Shown: piece by piece, positions 24,970 to 36,785 of the stretch
How the letters are laid out: each line of letters begins with the position of its first letter
Numbering within the stretch: the stretch's first letter is position 1
NCBI RefSeq assembly: GCF_007655135.1
Contig: NC_045130.1
Location: 32,670,605 to 32,734,604 of the forward strand
From: Punica granatum
Lineage: Eukaryota; Streptophyta; Magnoliopsida; Myrtales; Lythraceae
Direction: 5' to 3'
DNA: 64,000 nucleotides
The notes under the pieces: model-generated
What the model was told of the DNA's origin: nothing
Databases searched by the model: none
Seen by the model: only the letters and a program-made list of their open reading frames with translations
Program-made: the position numbers and the translations under genes

Positions 24970-25410
24970 AGTGATATAAGAGCTAGGAGCCGGATTGGAT
25001 CCTGAAGATATCAGTTGTGAGATTTGAGGTTGAGAAGGTCGATCGATTGAGCGGTCACAGATGATGGAAAATCGAGTTGAAAGGAGTGCTAGAAGGAGAA
25101 GCCCTAACAGCTTCGATTGGCTCAACGGCGGAAAAGGTGGAGCTTGGGCGAAAGCTCCAGATACTCAGCCTGGCATAGAGAATATTTAGAAGGGAGGATC
25201 TAAATGGAAGCCGAATCTATACGGAATTGCGCGCGTGCACAAGGCAGGCAAAGTGAGCAAATGAGACTGCCGTACATTTTGGGCTTGCGGAGTTTGTGAT
25301 CTCATGTATTGCTGAAGTCGGGAATTCGACTTGAAGAATAGGTTCAGCTTTAGAGGGTGCGCTGCACGAAAGCTGAGGACGCCCTACACCTCGATTAACT
25401 AGAGCAGCGC
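24970..25410 (+). other. Internal segment of the small LTR element, left part
   Basis: It begins with the degraded primer-binding site and continues with sequence related to the internal part of the 50.5-kb element (shared GAGATTTGAGGTT.AGAAGG.. and AGGAGAAGCCC). A short open stretch starting near 25,062 is stopped within about 45 codons and matches no known Gag. It ends at the AGCGC target duplication of the Ogre insertion (25,406-25,410). Confidence 0.6.
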
Positions 25411-27539
25411 TGTGCGCACCCGAATTTCGTCTCGTCGGGGCACGGAATGCGCGCGCCTATGCAACGCGGCTTGGGAGTGTCCACCTTCCCGGGGACGCGC
25501 GACGGACGCACGTGAGAAGGAGTCGCCACTTGCCATTTTACGACCCGAAGGTCGAGGGCCAGCAAGTTACCCGGGTCTAGGGGTACAGGGTACACCTAAT
25601 TGCTAAGGCATATGGTCTACGAAACCCAAGGTTCCGAATTCGGGGGTTCTATTACATGCGAGCCTATATCTCGCATGCCCTATCGGTACTCTAGCTTGTC
25701 TAGGCTTACCATTTTTAATTTAATTACCACTTAATTAAGTTCCACTCATCTTACGCGTTTTGACACCGTAAATTCGAAGGAACACTCCGACCGTCCACTC
25801 TCCGACCGGGATTCTTACATGAATGAATGTACAATATAAATCCTTACATTGTCCTCTCAAATAAATAAAATACAAGTTACAACAACTGAATCCCGGTCGA
25901 ATTGCATTCGGTTATTATTCCACTCGTGCTCACCGTGTGGTTTGAAAAGACCGAAATTGAAATTAAGATGCGCGCTCAGTGTTAGGGGAATTGAACCCCG
26001 TGATCTACGATTGGGGCGTTGGACCCCCTATGAATCGTGCCCTGAAGGATCGGGCTCGATCCACATAGCAAACAAGTGCAAGAATGTTAACAAGCGGACA
26101 TAAATAAACAAAAAATGGGGTTTTATTGTTGCCGAATTTACATTAATTAACCAATTATTAACCGGGGTATCTTGTCATACAAATCCTACCCTAAAGCAAA
26201 CAAAGTGGGTACAAGGTGTGAAACGATCAAGGATCGCCTCGGGAAGGTATTTCGCATTTGGCATTATTTTCAAGGACTTGACGTACGTGACGTCCATTGT
26301 CAAATCTTGTGTTTGTGGATTGCTTTTAGAATTGTTCTATGTTGTGACACTACGGTTGTTACAGGTTATTACCGAACATTGATTCCACCTGTACATCCTA
26401 AAATCTAGTGCCTATCCCACTATTGCCCATTTTGTCTTAGCCAAGTATATAATTAATCCGGTATTTATATTTTGAGCCAATCCTCCCGAACTAACTACCC
26501 GAGACTATGCTAGAATAACAAAAACTCATCGGTCGGATAGGGCGGGCTATGCAGATGAACCTGCGCCTAGATAGGTAGCCCATCCCTACCCTGATACCGC
26601 ATGTTTCTCTTATTCTAACCCTAGGGGGGTGTCGCTAGGTTGCAAATAGACGATTTTGCCCTTGAGATAAAAATTGTTTTTCGGGAAAGAGAAATTACGC
26701 GGTGCGGGCCATCTCGGCCTGTGACCGGCGCTAACCGATCCCCTGGACCTTCCAGGGTTGTCAAGAACCCTAAAAGAGCCAAAAGATCGGTTAATCTATC
26801 CGGAAGTGATCTAAGAAGAACTTCCACGTCCCGACCTGAGTTTCCTGAAATCAGGTGAGGCCTCGAGTCAAGACGCGCAAGTCCTTCCTAGACATCCATG
26901 TCACATCGAACTACGTGTCTCGAGTTTTATAAAACTTTGCAAGTTTTGAGGAGGGCACAAACGCATGTTTGCAACCTATCAACGCGTGTTACCGGTTTAT
27001 TACCAATTCGTACAAAATTATTAGGGCCAAGTGAATTAATTAATCGTGTGAACTTCAAATTACCCCGTTAGTGAAATCATTGATTAAATTAATTAATATT
27101 TGCCAAATGCTCTAAATATTCGGGTTTCGGACCATCGAACCGATCATTGATGGACCGTCCGATGCGAATCCTAATTCCCGATCGCCTTAGGATTTAAAAA
27201 TTAATTTTAGGTCGAGTTTGCAAGATTAACCCGATTCATGTGAGGTTTCGATTTAAACGATAAAGCATTTTAAGCACAGATCAAGAGCATACCACCACAT
27301 CAAGCACGACGAACATACAAATTTACATGACCGGTGCCGCCATGATCATGAAACACATACAAACATACACGCAAACACGATATCAACGAAATCGATAAAA
27401 CGGCACCGATTCATGGAAAGCGAAAAATCATGCAAAAGCACACACGTTGTCATGCCGTATACATATAATCACAAGAATAAAATATTTAAACATGGCACAC
27501 ACGCTGTCGGTCGGTGATCCAAGTAGGAAAGAGCTGGAT

Positions 27540-27832
27540 GTCTTTGAAAAATGTTCAGGACTGATTTGAAAATTCCGAAAGTTGAGGGACTGATTTGCAA
27601 ACTCCGAAAAGCTCAGGGACTGATGTGAAAATTCGAAAGGTTCAGGACTAATGTGAAAATTCCGAAAAATTCAGGAACTGATTTGAAAATTGCAAGAAGT
27701 TTAGGGACTGATTTTAAAAATTCCGAAAAGTTCAGGACTGATCTGGAGATTCCGAAAAGTTCAGGGACTGATTTAAAATTTTCGAAAAGTTCAGGACTGA
27801 TATGAAGATATTAAAATAACCGGGACTTGACT
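27540..27832. repeat. Degenerate ~28-bp tandem repeats inside the 3' LTR
   Basis: About ten imperfect units built on GTTCAGGGACTGATTTGAAA followed by ATTCCGAAAA. Spacing varies between about 26 and 30 bp. The same block is present in the other LTR at 43,753-44,045. Confidence 0.8.
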
Positions 27833-28664
27833 GGAAACAATTTTAAAATTCAGGGCAGATCTGAAAAATAAAAATTGCGTCCTCTGTATTGAAATGAGAC
27901 AAAACGAAAAGTTTGTAAAATCGAGTTTGAGACAAATCCGATCACCCGTACAGCCCAATAATATTCATTTCACATCATATTCATCCAAGTAAGCATTAAT
28001 ATTCAGAAGCGGAGTCCTAAACATGCCACTAAGTTGGGGATTTACCTAATTCGGGAGATTGGGGGTGAATCTGTAAAATAAGAAAAAAAAATTAAAAAAA
28101 AAATTAAAATTCGCCGGGTAATTGGGCTGCTGAGGGAGGATTGGGCCGGACTGGGCCCTTGAGATCTGGGCTGGGCCGATTGGGTTGTTGGGCCGAGTTG
28201 GGCTGTCGGTGCTGGGCTGGGCGTCGGCGGACTGGACCGGGCCGAACGGGCCTGCTGCTGGGCCGAGCTGGATGGCTGGACCGAGCCGGCGTCTCTGGAG
28301 AAACCCGAAAAATAAAATCGACCAGGTTAGTGTACGGGAAACCGAGAGCAAAGGGGTCGAGGGAGTTAACGGGGTCACGAGCTCGAGGAACTCCGGGTTT
28401 CCGAGGGCGTGTGAGCTGAGGGAGATTCCGGAAATCGAGCTCTGGAAGAATCAGTGTGATAGCTGGAGTTTTCGGAAGTTTCAGCCGTGGGGGGATTCGG
28501 GTGAGCTGAGGGAGTTCCGTTCGGATGCTATCGAGCTGAGAGAGAGCGTGGGCTGGGGAAATTTTTCCGGGAGAATCGATGAGCTCCCGGGATTTTTTCG
28601 TCTGTGAGCTCCGACCGTCTTTTTTCCGTGAGCCCCTTTTTCCAGCTGCGGGTTTTTCTTTTAA

Positions 28665-28698
<34 letters not shown>

Positions 28699-28907
28699 TG
28701 TGCGTTTGCGTGTTCGAGGAGTCGCGTGCGCATAGGGGATGGCGCGCGGCAGGCAGGCTCGGGCGCAGCGGCAGCAGAGGTCCCGAGACCGGTCCGTTCC
28801 TGCCAGGAGAAGAAGAAGAAGAAAAGAAAAGAAAAAGAAAAAAGAAGAAGAAGGAAGAAGAAGAAACGATGAAGAAGAAGAACAGGAAAATGGGGGGAGG
28901 GGGGCCT

Positions 28908-28946
28908 GGTCAACGGTCAAAGTTGTCAGACTTTGACCGTTTGACC
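28908..28946. promoter_or_regulatory. Palindrome of four W-box cores in the 3' LTR
   Basis: Arms GGTCAACGGTCAAAGT and ACTTTGACCGTTTGACC are inverted copies (one extra A in one arm) around a 6-base loop. Each arm has two GGTCAA/TTGACC cores, the binding site of WRKY transcription factors. It lies about 360 bp inside the element's sense-strand LTR start, i.e. in U3. Confidence 0.6.
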
Positions 28947-29307
28947 TTTTTTTTTTTTTTTTTTTTTAACGCGCGTATAAATTGAAAATTCCATCTTCTT
29001 GATCGGACGTCGAAAAAATAATTCGAGATTGCCATCGTGTTCAGAAAAATTCGCTGATCGATATTGTGCGATGAATTTATTTTCAATCTCGAATTTTGTC
29101 CCGAATTTTGAAAATTGACGTCGATGTACGCGAAGTTCGAAAATGTCCCAAATAAAATTAGTGTTAAATTAGGCAAATTGCTATTTCCAAAAATGTCCTA
29201 AAAAGTCGTGAATACTCGAGTAATTAATCGGAAATATTTCCCTCACGAGTGGTAAAAATGGCGATTTTGCCCCTCTGGAGCCGGTGGACCAAAATTGGGT
29301 GCTGACA

Positions 29308-29322
29308 GCTTGCCCCTCTTTG
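29308..29322 (-). other. Polypurine tract of the Ogre element
   Basis: On the minus strand AAAGAGGGGCAAGC directly precedes the TGTCAGCACC start of the 3' LTR. This is the expected primer site for plus-strand DNA synthesis. Confidence 0.75.
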
Positions 29323-29514
29323 GTTGCGTGCTCGGATAGAGGGTGCAGCCAAAGATTATGAGAAGCACCCGTTCGGTCTTGACGATCACCTGGCCATTCT
29401 CCCAGATGCGACGGACCTGTTTGTGGGAGGAAAAAGACAAAGGATTCATGGCAAGGAAATGATACGGTGTGAATTTGTAACTTGAAAAAGCAAATGCAGG
29501 GCTAAAGTTCGAAA

Positions 29515-30855
29515 AGCAATAAATGCGGACACGAAGTCCGGGGACGCGGAATCCCTAAAGCAGTAAATGCGGACACGGAGTCCGGGTACGCGGAGTCTCT
29601 AAAGCAGTAAATGCGGACACGGAGTCCGAGGACGCGGAGTCCCTAAAGCAGTAAAGATGGACACGGAGTCCTGGACGCGGAGTCCGGAAAGCAGTAAATG
29701 CGGACACGGAGTCCGGGGACGCGGAGTCCCTAAAGCAGTAAATGCGGACACGGAGTCCGGGGACGCGGAGTCCCTAAAGCTGTAAATGCGGACACGGAGT
29801 CCGGGACGCGGAGTCCCTAAAGCAGTAAATGCGGACACGGAGTCCGGGGACGCGGAGTCCCTAAAGCAGTAAAGATGGACACAGAGTCCTGGACGCGGAG
29901 TCCGGAAAGCAGTAAATGCGGGCACGGAGTCCGGGACGCGGATACCCCCTAAAGCAGTAAATGCGGACACGGAGTCCCTAAAGCAGTAAAGATGGACACG
30001 GAGTCCTGGACGCGGAGTCCGGAAAGCAGTAAAATGCGGACACGGAGTCCGGGGACGCGGAGTCCCTAAAGCAGTAAATGCGGACACGGATTCCGGGGAC
30101 GCGGAGTCCATAAAGCAGTAAAGATGGACACGGAGTCCTGGACGCGGAGTCCGGAAAGCAGTAAATGCGGACACGGAGTCCGGGGACGCGGAGTCCCTAA
30201 AGCAGTAAATGCGGACACGGAGTCCGGGGACGCGGAGTCCCTAAAGCAGTAAAGATGGACACGGAGTCCTGGACGCGGAGTCCGGAAAGCAGTAAATGCG
30301 GACACGGAGTCCGGGGACGCGGAGTCCCTAAAGCAGTAAATGCGGACACGGAGTCCGGGGACGCGGAGTCCCTAAAGCAGTAAAGATGGACACGGAGTCC
30401 TGGACGCGGAGTCCGGAAAGCAGTAAATGCGGACACGGAGTCCCTAAAGCAGTAAATGCGGACACGGAGTCCGGGGACGCGGAGTCCCTAAAGCAGTAAA
30501 GATGGACACGGAGTCCTGGACGCGGAGTCCGGAAAGCAGTAAATGCGGACACGGAGTCCGGGGACGCGGAGTCCCTAAAGCAGTAAATGCGGACACGGAG
30601 TCCGGGGACGCGGAGTCCCTAAAGCAGTAAAGATGGACACGGAGTCCTGGACGCGGAGTCCGGAAAGCAGTAAATGCGGACACGGAGTCCGGGGACGCGG
30701 AGTCCCTAAAGCAGTAAATGCGGACACGGATTCCGGGGACGCGGAGTCCCTAAAGCAGTAAAGATGGACACGGAGTCCTGGACGCGGAGTCCGGAAAGCA
30801 GTAAATGCGGACACGGAGTCCGGGGACAAAGAGTCCCAAAAAGCAGTAAAGATGG
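29515..30855 (-). repeat. 44-bp minisatellite with 131-bp higher-order repeat in the 3' UTR
   Basis: About 30 units of roughly 44 bp, each containing GCAGTAAATGCGGACACGG, then AGTCCGGGGACGCGGAGTCC and TAAA. Two unit types alternate in the pattern A-A-B (B reads GTAAAGATGGACACGGAGTCC and TGGACGCGG), giving a 131-bp higher-order period repeated at least six times, with one 116-bp variant near 30,440. Apparent short proteins repeating every 131 bp on the minus strand are artefacts of the array. Hypervariable tandem repeats in this position are known for Ogre/Tat elements and have been proposed as seeds of plant satellites. Confidence 0.92.
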
Positions 30856-31983
30856 AATGTAGAAGCAATGACTAATGTTGGGGGACGACGCAGGGCGCCG
30901 GAGGGCGAAGGCCATGATCCGTTGAATTCGAGTTCATATTGTGCTTATGACGGTGCCGTGGTAAGCGTTGTTCGTCGCTTGTCGCAGGATTGGGCATTGT
31001 GTGTCTCCTTGAGGGTCATCCGCTCGGATTGGGATTTCGTCTTGTCGCATAAGGCAGACATGAGTCCGTCAGGAAGTGACACCTTTCAGGATCCGAATGC
31101 TCACACCTGCACACAAGGGATAGCGGCTAACGGTCGTTGTCAGTCACGCAATACCGCTGGAATTACGATGTGCAAAGGAAATCTATGTAGCGATGCTTCA
31201 GGGATTTGGACACAGTGGCCATTTGAGGGGCGGCCGTGTCCCCGAATGTGACATGTACTTGACTAAAAGAAAGGCTTTTTACAAGGTGGGGCATGGCCCG
31301 CAGAGTTTTGAGTAAAGGTAAAGGGATGGATCTTTAGGATCCTCCAAATTAAGGATACGACGATTCGACTCCATTTCGAGGCATGTCTCGAGCCTGGAGA
31401 GTCGAAGAGAGTTTGCTTGCGTCGAGGACTGCCAAACCACTACTAGCTGTAGCTTCACGCGAAGTGCCGCTGTTCTTTCGTGGCTAAGCCGACAATTGCC
31501 CCTAATTTTTGTCTAGGTCGTAGGATGAGTAACGGCCTAGCGGGGTATTTTATTTGACTTTTCTCACATGAGTGCTCACCTTTTGCTACGATCGCCCACG
31601 TTCGGGTCCGGTCGCACCTCTCGGTTCCTCTAACTTTTGCCTAGACCGCCCTTTGCGGGTTTTCAGCCTAGCAAGGAATTTACTTGTGCTCTCCTTTTGC
31701 CACGACTCCCCTTTGCGGGATTTTAAGTCGTGCCTCTCGTTCCCTAACTTTTGCCCAGGCCGCCTCAAGGAGGTTTTCGACCTAGCGGGAAAATTATTAT
31801 TTTTCTCTCTGAAGTATTCTTAGATGAGAAGAATTGAATGGACAGGACACGTGCGTGATAAATAGAAAATGTGGTGAGGTGAAATGGCACAGAGCCCAAA
31901 GGAAGACAGAGGAAGATAAGGGCCTGGAGGGTGGTCTGAAACTCGCGGGAACACAAAGAAACAGCCGGATGACAAAGAGGCCA
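30856..31983 (-). other. 3' UTR of the Ogre element between pol and the array
   Basis: No coding frame of interest. Between about 31,560 and 31,790 three or four diverged copies of a unit of roughly 75 bp are visible, each with CTTTTGC..CG and CCCTTTGCGGG.TTT, so a second, older tandem repeat exists here. Confidence 0.6.
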
Positions 31984-34900
31984 TTAAGGGTAGTACTTCT
32001 TAAGGGCATCGGCATTGACCGGGAGCGCGTTTTCGGTCCCGTCCATATCGCTTAAGATAATTGCCCCTCCGGAGAAGACTTCCCTGACGACGAAAGGTCC
32101 ATCATACTTGTATGCAAACTTGCCCCGAGAGTCAGGTGTGATGTGCAAGACCTTTCGTAGGACGAGATCACCGGGGCGGAATTCGCGGTGGTGAACCCTT
32201 GCATTGAACGCTCGAGCCATTCTTTGTTGGTAGCATTGACCGTGGCAGAGCGCTGTTAGCCGTTTCTCATCAATGAGATTGAGCTGCTCGTAGCGCTGCT
32301 TCGCCCATTCTGCTTCTTCGAGCTTGGACTCGGCGAGGATCCTCATGGAAGGAATCTCCACTTCGATTGGGAGGACTGCTTCCATGCCGTAGACTAGGGA
32401 ATACGGAGTTGCCCCGGTTGAAGTGCGGATGGACGTTCGATATGCCAAGAGCGCAAAAGGGAGCATCTCGTGCCAATCCTTGTAGGTCACCGTCATTTTC
32501 TCGATGATCCTCTTGATGTTTTTGTTCGCAGCTTCCACCGCACCGTTCATTTGGGGTCGGTATGGCGTAGAGTTGCGATGGTGTATTTTGAATCGCTCAC
32601 AGAGGTCATCGATGATCCTGTTGTTCAGGTTCTTGGCATTGTCGGTGATGATTGTCTCGGGGACTCCATATCGGGCGATGATGTCGCGCTTAAGGAAACG
32701 TGCCACGGCATTTGCGGTGACCGAAGCGAGCGTTATGGCCTCGATCCATTTGGTGAAGTAGTCAATTGCCACCAAAATGAACATGTGTCCATTGGATGCT
32801 TTGGGATTGATAGGGCCGATCACATCGATGCCCCACATTGAAAAGGGCCACGGGGCCGCCATCGGGCGTAGCTCATTGGGGGGTGCTTTGATCTGATCGG
32901 CATAGGCCTGGCACAAGTGGCAGTGTCTGACGTGTTTGGCGCAGTCGGCCTCCATGGTGGACCAAAAGTAACCTAGGCGCATGAGTTTCTTGGTGAGCAT
33001 GAGACCGCTCATGTGGGGTCCACAGCTCCCTTCATGTATCTCTCCCATGAGGCGTTGTGCCTCGTTTTCGTCAACACACCGGAGTAGTGTGGCGTCGAAG
33101 GAACGGCGGTAGAGAGTCTCTCCGCTCAGGAAGTAATGCGTTGCGAGTCGCCTAAGTGTTTTCCGGTCCCGACGGTTGGCAAATGTCGGGTATTGGCCGG
33201 TTTGCAGAAAATGTTTGATGTCTTCGTACCATGGCTGTTCATCGGTCGCCTCGATTGTGTCGCAGTAAGCCGGGCCTTTGGCAATCTCGATCTCAAGTGG
33301 CTCGATGAGGTTTTCTTTTGTAATGCTCACCATTGATGCCAGTGTCGCGAGTGCATCTGCAAACTGATTCTTGATACGTGGCGTGTAGGTGAACGAGATT
33401 TTCTTGAAGTTCTCCGCTAACTCCTCGAGATACTCGTGGTATGGTACTAACTTTGCGTCTTTCGTCTTCCATTGCCCTAACGTCTGGAAGATTGTGAGCA
33501 TTGAATCTCCGAACACTTCTAGCTCCTTCACCTTGAAGTCAATTGCTGCTTGCAAGCCAAGGATGCATGCCTCGTATTCGGCCACATTATTGGTGCAGAG
33601 AAAATTAACTTTTGCTGCAATCGGGTAATAACGTCCGTCCGGGGATATCAGCACTGCGCCGATACCAGAACCGGTGGAATTCACCGCGCCATCGAAATAC
33701 ATCTTCCACACGGTCCCATCCTCCTCCTCATCTACTCGGAGGATCCCTTCGTCTGGAAAGTCGGAGTTGATCGGCGTGTCATCCTCGATGGGAAATTCTG
33801 CCAAATGGTCTGCAATTGCTTGCCCCTTGACTGATGTGCGGGGCACATACTCGATGTCGTACTCCGTCAGTTGACAGCGCCACTTTGCAATGTTCCTCAT
33901 GGAGGATGGGCTACCAAGTAGATATTTCAGGGGATCCGCTTTTGACAGCAAGCGGATAGTGTGATAGAGAGTGTACTGTCGAAGTCTCTGCATGACCCAC
34001 ACCAGTGCGCAGCACATCTTCTCGATCTCCGGGTAATTGGATTCCCCTTCAGTAAACTTCTTGCTCAGATAGTAGATGGCATGTTCTGCGCGTGTGGACT
34101 CATCTTCTTGCCCCAACATGCACCCCAATGATTGCCGGCGCACTGTCAGGTAAAGAATGAGAGGTCGACCTGGTATGGGCGGGACTAACACCGGCGACTG
34201 AACTAAGTATGTCTTAATATCGTCAAAGGCCTTCTGACAGTCGTCGTCCCATTCAATTGCTGCATTTTTACGAAGCAGCCGGAAGAGGGGTTGACACTTA
34301 TCTGATAAGTTCGCGATGAAACGCGCGATGTAGTTCAGTCGTCCTAAGAAGCTCCGTACCTCGCGCGCTGTTGATGGCGGAGGTAACTCCCTAATCGCTT
34401 TCACCTTGTCAGGATCAACCTCGATGCCTCGTTCGCTGACCACAAATCCTAGCAGTTTTCCGGATTTCGCGCCGAATGTGCACTTGGCCGGGTTGAGCCT
34501 AAGCTTGTACTTCTTGAGACGTTCGAAGAGACGCCTCAGATTGACGAGGTGATCCTCTCCCTCCTTGGACTTTGCGATCATGTCGTCGACGTAGACCTCG
34601 ATCTCCTTATGCATCATGTCGTGGAAGAGCGTAACCATTGCCCGTTGGTAAGTTGCCCCGGCATTTTTGAGCCCGAAGGGCATGACCTTGTAGCAAAATG
34701 TGCCCCACATCGTGATGAAAGTCGTTTTGATCTTGTCGTCTTCGGCCATCCGGATTTGGTTATACCCCGAAAAGCCATCCATGAAGGAGAACTGATTGTG
34801 GCGCGCAGTGTTGTCGACCAAGACGTCGATGTGAGGCAGAGGGAAGTTGTCTTTAGGACTAGCCTTGTTGAGGTCCCGGTAGTCGACGCAAACCCTGACC

Positions 34901-35425
34901 CTTCCGTCCTTCTTCTCCACGGGCACGATGTTTGCCACCCATTCAGAGTAATTGCAGACTTCTAGGAATCCCGCATTTATCTGCTTGACGACCTCCTCCT
35001 TGATGCGGAGGAGAAGGCCGGCTCGCTGCCGCCGTAGGTGTTGCCGTTTGGGCGGGAAATTCTCTGTATCGAGTGGGAGAGAGTGCTTGACTATCGACGG
35101 ATCTAAGCCCGGCATGTCGGCGTAGGACCAGGCAAAGACCTCTTGGTACTCTTTCAGGAAATCGATCATCCGAGCTCGTTGTGTTGGATCGAGGCCCGTC
35201 CCGATCTTTAGCGTGCGAGGCTCCTCTTCAGTGCCTATGTTGATTTCTTCTGTTGGCTCAACTGAGGTGAGTTGACGGTTCTCGAGGCGGTGCAAACTCT
35301 CCTCTATCTCAGGCACTCGACTGTCCTCGTCGAGCCCTTCCCCGAAGTATATGGGTTGGGGCTCTTCGAGGAGTTCTTCGGATGGGTTCGAATCGACGCG
35401 TCGAAGATTTGGATTCGAGTGGAGC
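31984..35425 (-). CDS. pol: Ogre/Tat Pol: RT, two RNase H domains and integrase
   Basis: Open from the putative splice acceptor (about 35,425) to the stop at 31,984. Counting residues from the GTG codon at 35,316: RT has SFMDGFSGYNQIR (about 177-189) and the catalytic YVDD at 242-245. A gypsy-type RNase H follows (about 386-465), degenerate at its first catalytic position (LILYLTV). A second, archaeal-type RNase H (about 536-661) keeps D542 (MYFDGAVNSTG), E580, D604 and D654. Integrase has the zinc-binding H761-H768-C799-C802 and D831, D892, E928 with exact D-35-E spacing, then a GPF segment near the C-terminus. It would copy element RNA and integrate the cDNA. All catalytic residues are present and no stop interrupts the frame. 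Expression depends on removal of the upstream intron. Confidence 0.95.
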
Positions 35426-35636
35426 CTGGAAATTTAAACGAGTCATCTTAGAAATATTTAAAGTGCTGCGAATGAGTAAGAGAGAAGGAAACGAAGGAGA
35501 CACGAGAATTCAAAAATGCATGTAGGGATTTCATTGAAGGTGGGAATATTGATGCCATAACAAAAACCCCTCTTCCGTCGTGTGGCTTATGACTTTGCCG
35601 ACACGCGGGAAACATCGTCTACAAAGATAGCCTTAC
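35426..35636 (-). other. Putative pro-RT intron of the Ogre element
   Basis: A 211-bp intron on the minus strand with donor GTAAGG (just after the codon for the last protease-ORF residue begins) and acceptor ATTTCCAG. Both flanking frames are closed by stops inside it. Removal joins the two frames across a split codon without a shift. An intron at exactly this place is documented for Ogre elements of legumes; here it is inferred from sequence only. Confidence 0.75.
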
Positions 35637-36785
35637 ACATCGGCGATTACAGCCGAGTAGCGCGGGACTGAGGTCCAGTTGTTGAGCTCCTCATTCTCCT
35701 GCGCGAGGCGAATGTAGACCCCTGAAGGAGTCTCCTCGGTGACGGCGTATATGCCTGGCAGATCGACAAGCGCGTCGTCTAAATCTGAGGAGGGGCCGTC
35801 AAGAGTACCTCCGACGATGTGCCGTGGTCCTGAAAAGAAGTGGGAGAGAGGCGGAACTGGGGTGCCCCTGTTGATCTTCCCGTAGTACGCTGCGAGACGG
35901 TGGAGGTGCTTGCCTCTACGGGCTTCAACAATCTCGTGGCAGGAAGGGCGAAAACCGAGTCCCCTCCTGTTCTTGTACTCCTCGATCTCGATTGGGCGGT
36001 TGATCCCTTGCCCACGTGCTCCGAGTCCGGAACCCGGAATGTAGTTATGGCGCAGCAAGATCTTGCCCACCATGCGGTCGGCGCGGGACGGACCGGCCTT
36101 TCCGTAGTCTCGGATGACGGAGATGGTGTCGAACGAATGGAAGGGGAGGTTCTGATCGTCCCCAATACTGATGTAGGGGACAGCCGTCTCCTTATAAATC
36201 GCATAGTCCTCCTCACCTTTGATCGTGATGAGTCGCTCTTCCACGATGAACTTAAGCTTTTGGTGCAAGGTGGAGGGGACTGCGCCCGCAAAATGGATCC
36301 ATGGCCTCCCGAGCAGCAAGCTGAAGGCATTGGGGATGTCGAGCACCTGAAAAGTGACATTGAATGAACATGGACCTACCTCGATCAGAAGGTCGATCTC
36401 TCCGTTCACCTCTCTCCGCGAGCCATCGAAGGCTCGAACCGCTGTCTTGCTTGGACGAATACGATTCAGATCCACATTCATCTGCTTCAGGGTGGAAACA
36501 GGGCATACATTGAGAGCCGAACCATTGTCGATCATGACCCGGCCTACCACGAAGTTATTGCACTTACAGACGATGTGCAACGCCCGCGAGTGTGCGCACC
36601 CTTCGGAGGGAAGCTCGTCATCCGAGAATGAAATATTGTTGGAGAATATCGAACCAACGGTTTCTTCAATGAGATCTGGAGCCGTCTCCTTGGGGACCTG
36701 CGCCGCCGTCAGGACCTTCAGGAGCGCTTCACGATGTGGCTCCGAACTTAAGAGAAGGGCGAGTAGTGAAATGTGGGCCGGGACT
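35637..36785 (-). CDS. Ogre protease with G-patch domain
   Basis: The frame runs from the break near 36,781 to the donor site at 35,636. Counted from the codon at 36,580, the aspartic protease has its active-site motif at MIDNGSALN (catalytic Asp near residue 18) and a hydrophobic flap/body segment NAFSLLLGRPWIH (about 84-96). A G-patch-like module follows at about 170-212 (YIPGSGLGARGQG, NRRGLGF), a glycine-rich nucleic-acid-associated motif. Upstream of residue 1 the same frame continues for about 65 codons. The protease would cut the Gag-Pol precursor. There is no stop in this part, but it is one base out of frame with the preceding Gag linker. Confidence 0.85.

Larger units (their letters stand above)
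25411..29307 (-). repeat. 3' LTR of the Ogre element
   Basis: 3,897 bp, TG...CA ends in both orientations. Parts in plus order: a unique region; degenerate ~28-bp repeats (about 27,540-27,830); a GC-rich stretch full of TGGGCC/TGGGCT (28,120-28,280); a (GA)n tract (28,667-28,696); an AAG-rich purine tract (28,806-28,885); and a W-box palindrome (28,908-28,946). Open frames in the GC-rich part, including a 269-codon one on the minus strand, are compositional and not credible as proteins. Confidence 0.95.

Noticed and set aside
28104..28913. A 269-codon frame in the 3' LTR (291 codons in the 5' LTR at 44,260-45,135)
   Set aside because: It runs through microsatellites, a polypyrimidine tract and a GC-biased block, gives a low-complexity F/S/P-rich product, and changes with repeat length between the two LTRs.
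29515..30855. Array with CRISPR-like appearance
   Set aside because: Units are head-to-tail copies with no unique spacers, in a plant retrotransposon 3' UTR.
29599..30915. Several overlapping frames reading SAFTALGTPRPRTPCPH repeatedly
   Set aside because: They are translations of the 44-bp tandem array. The 131-bp period is not a multiple of three, so frames restart in each higher-order unit.
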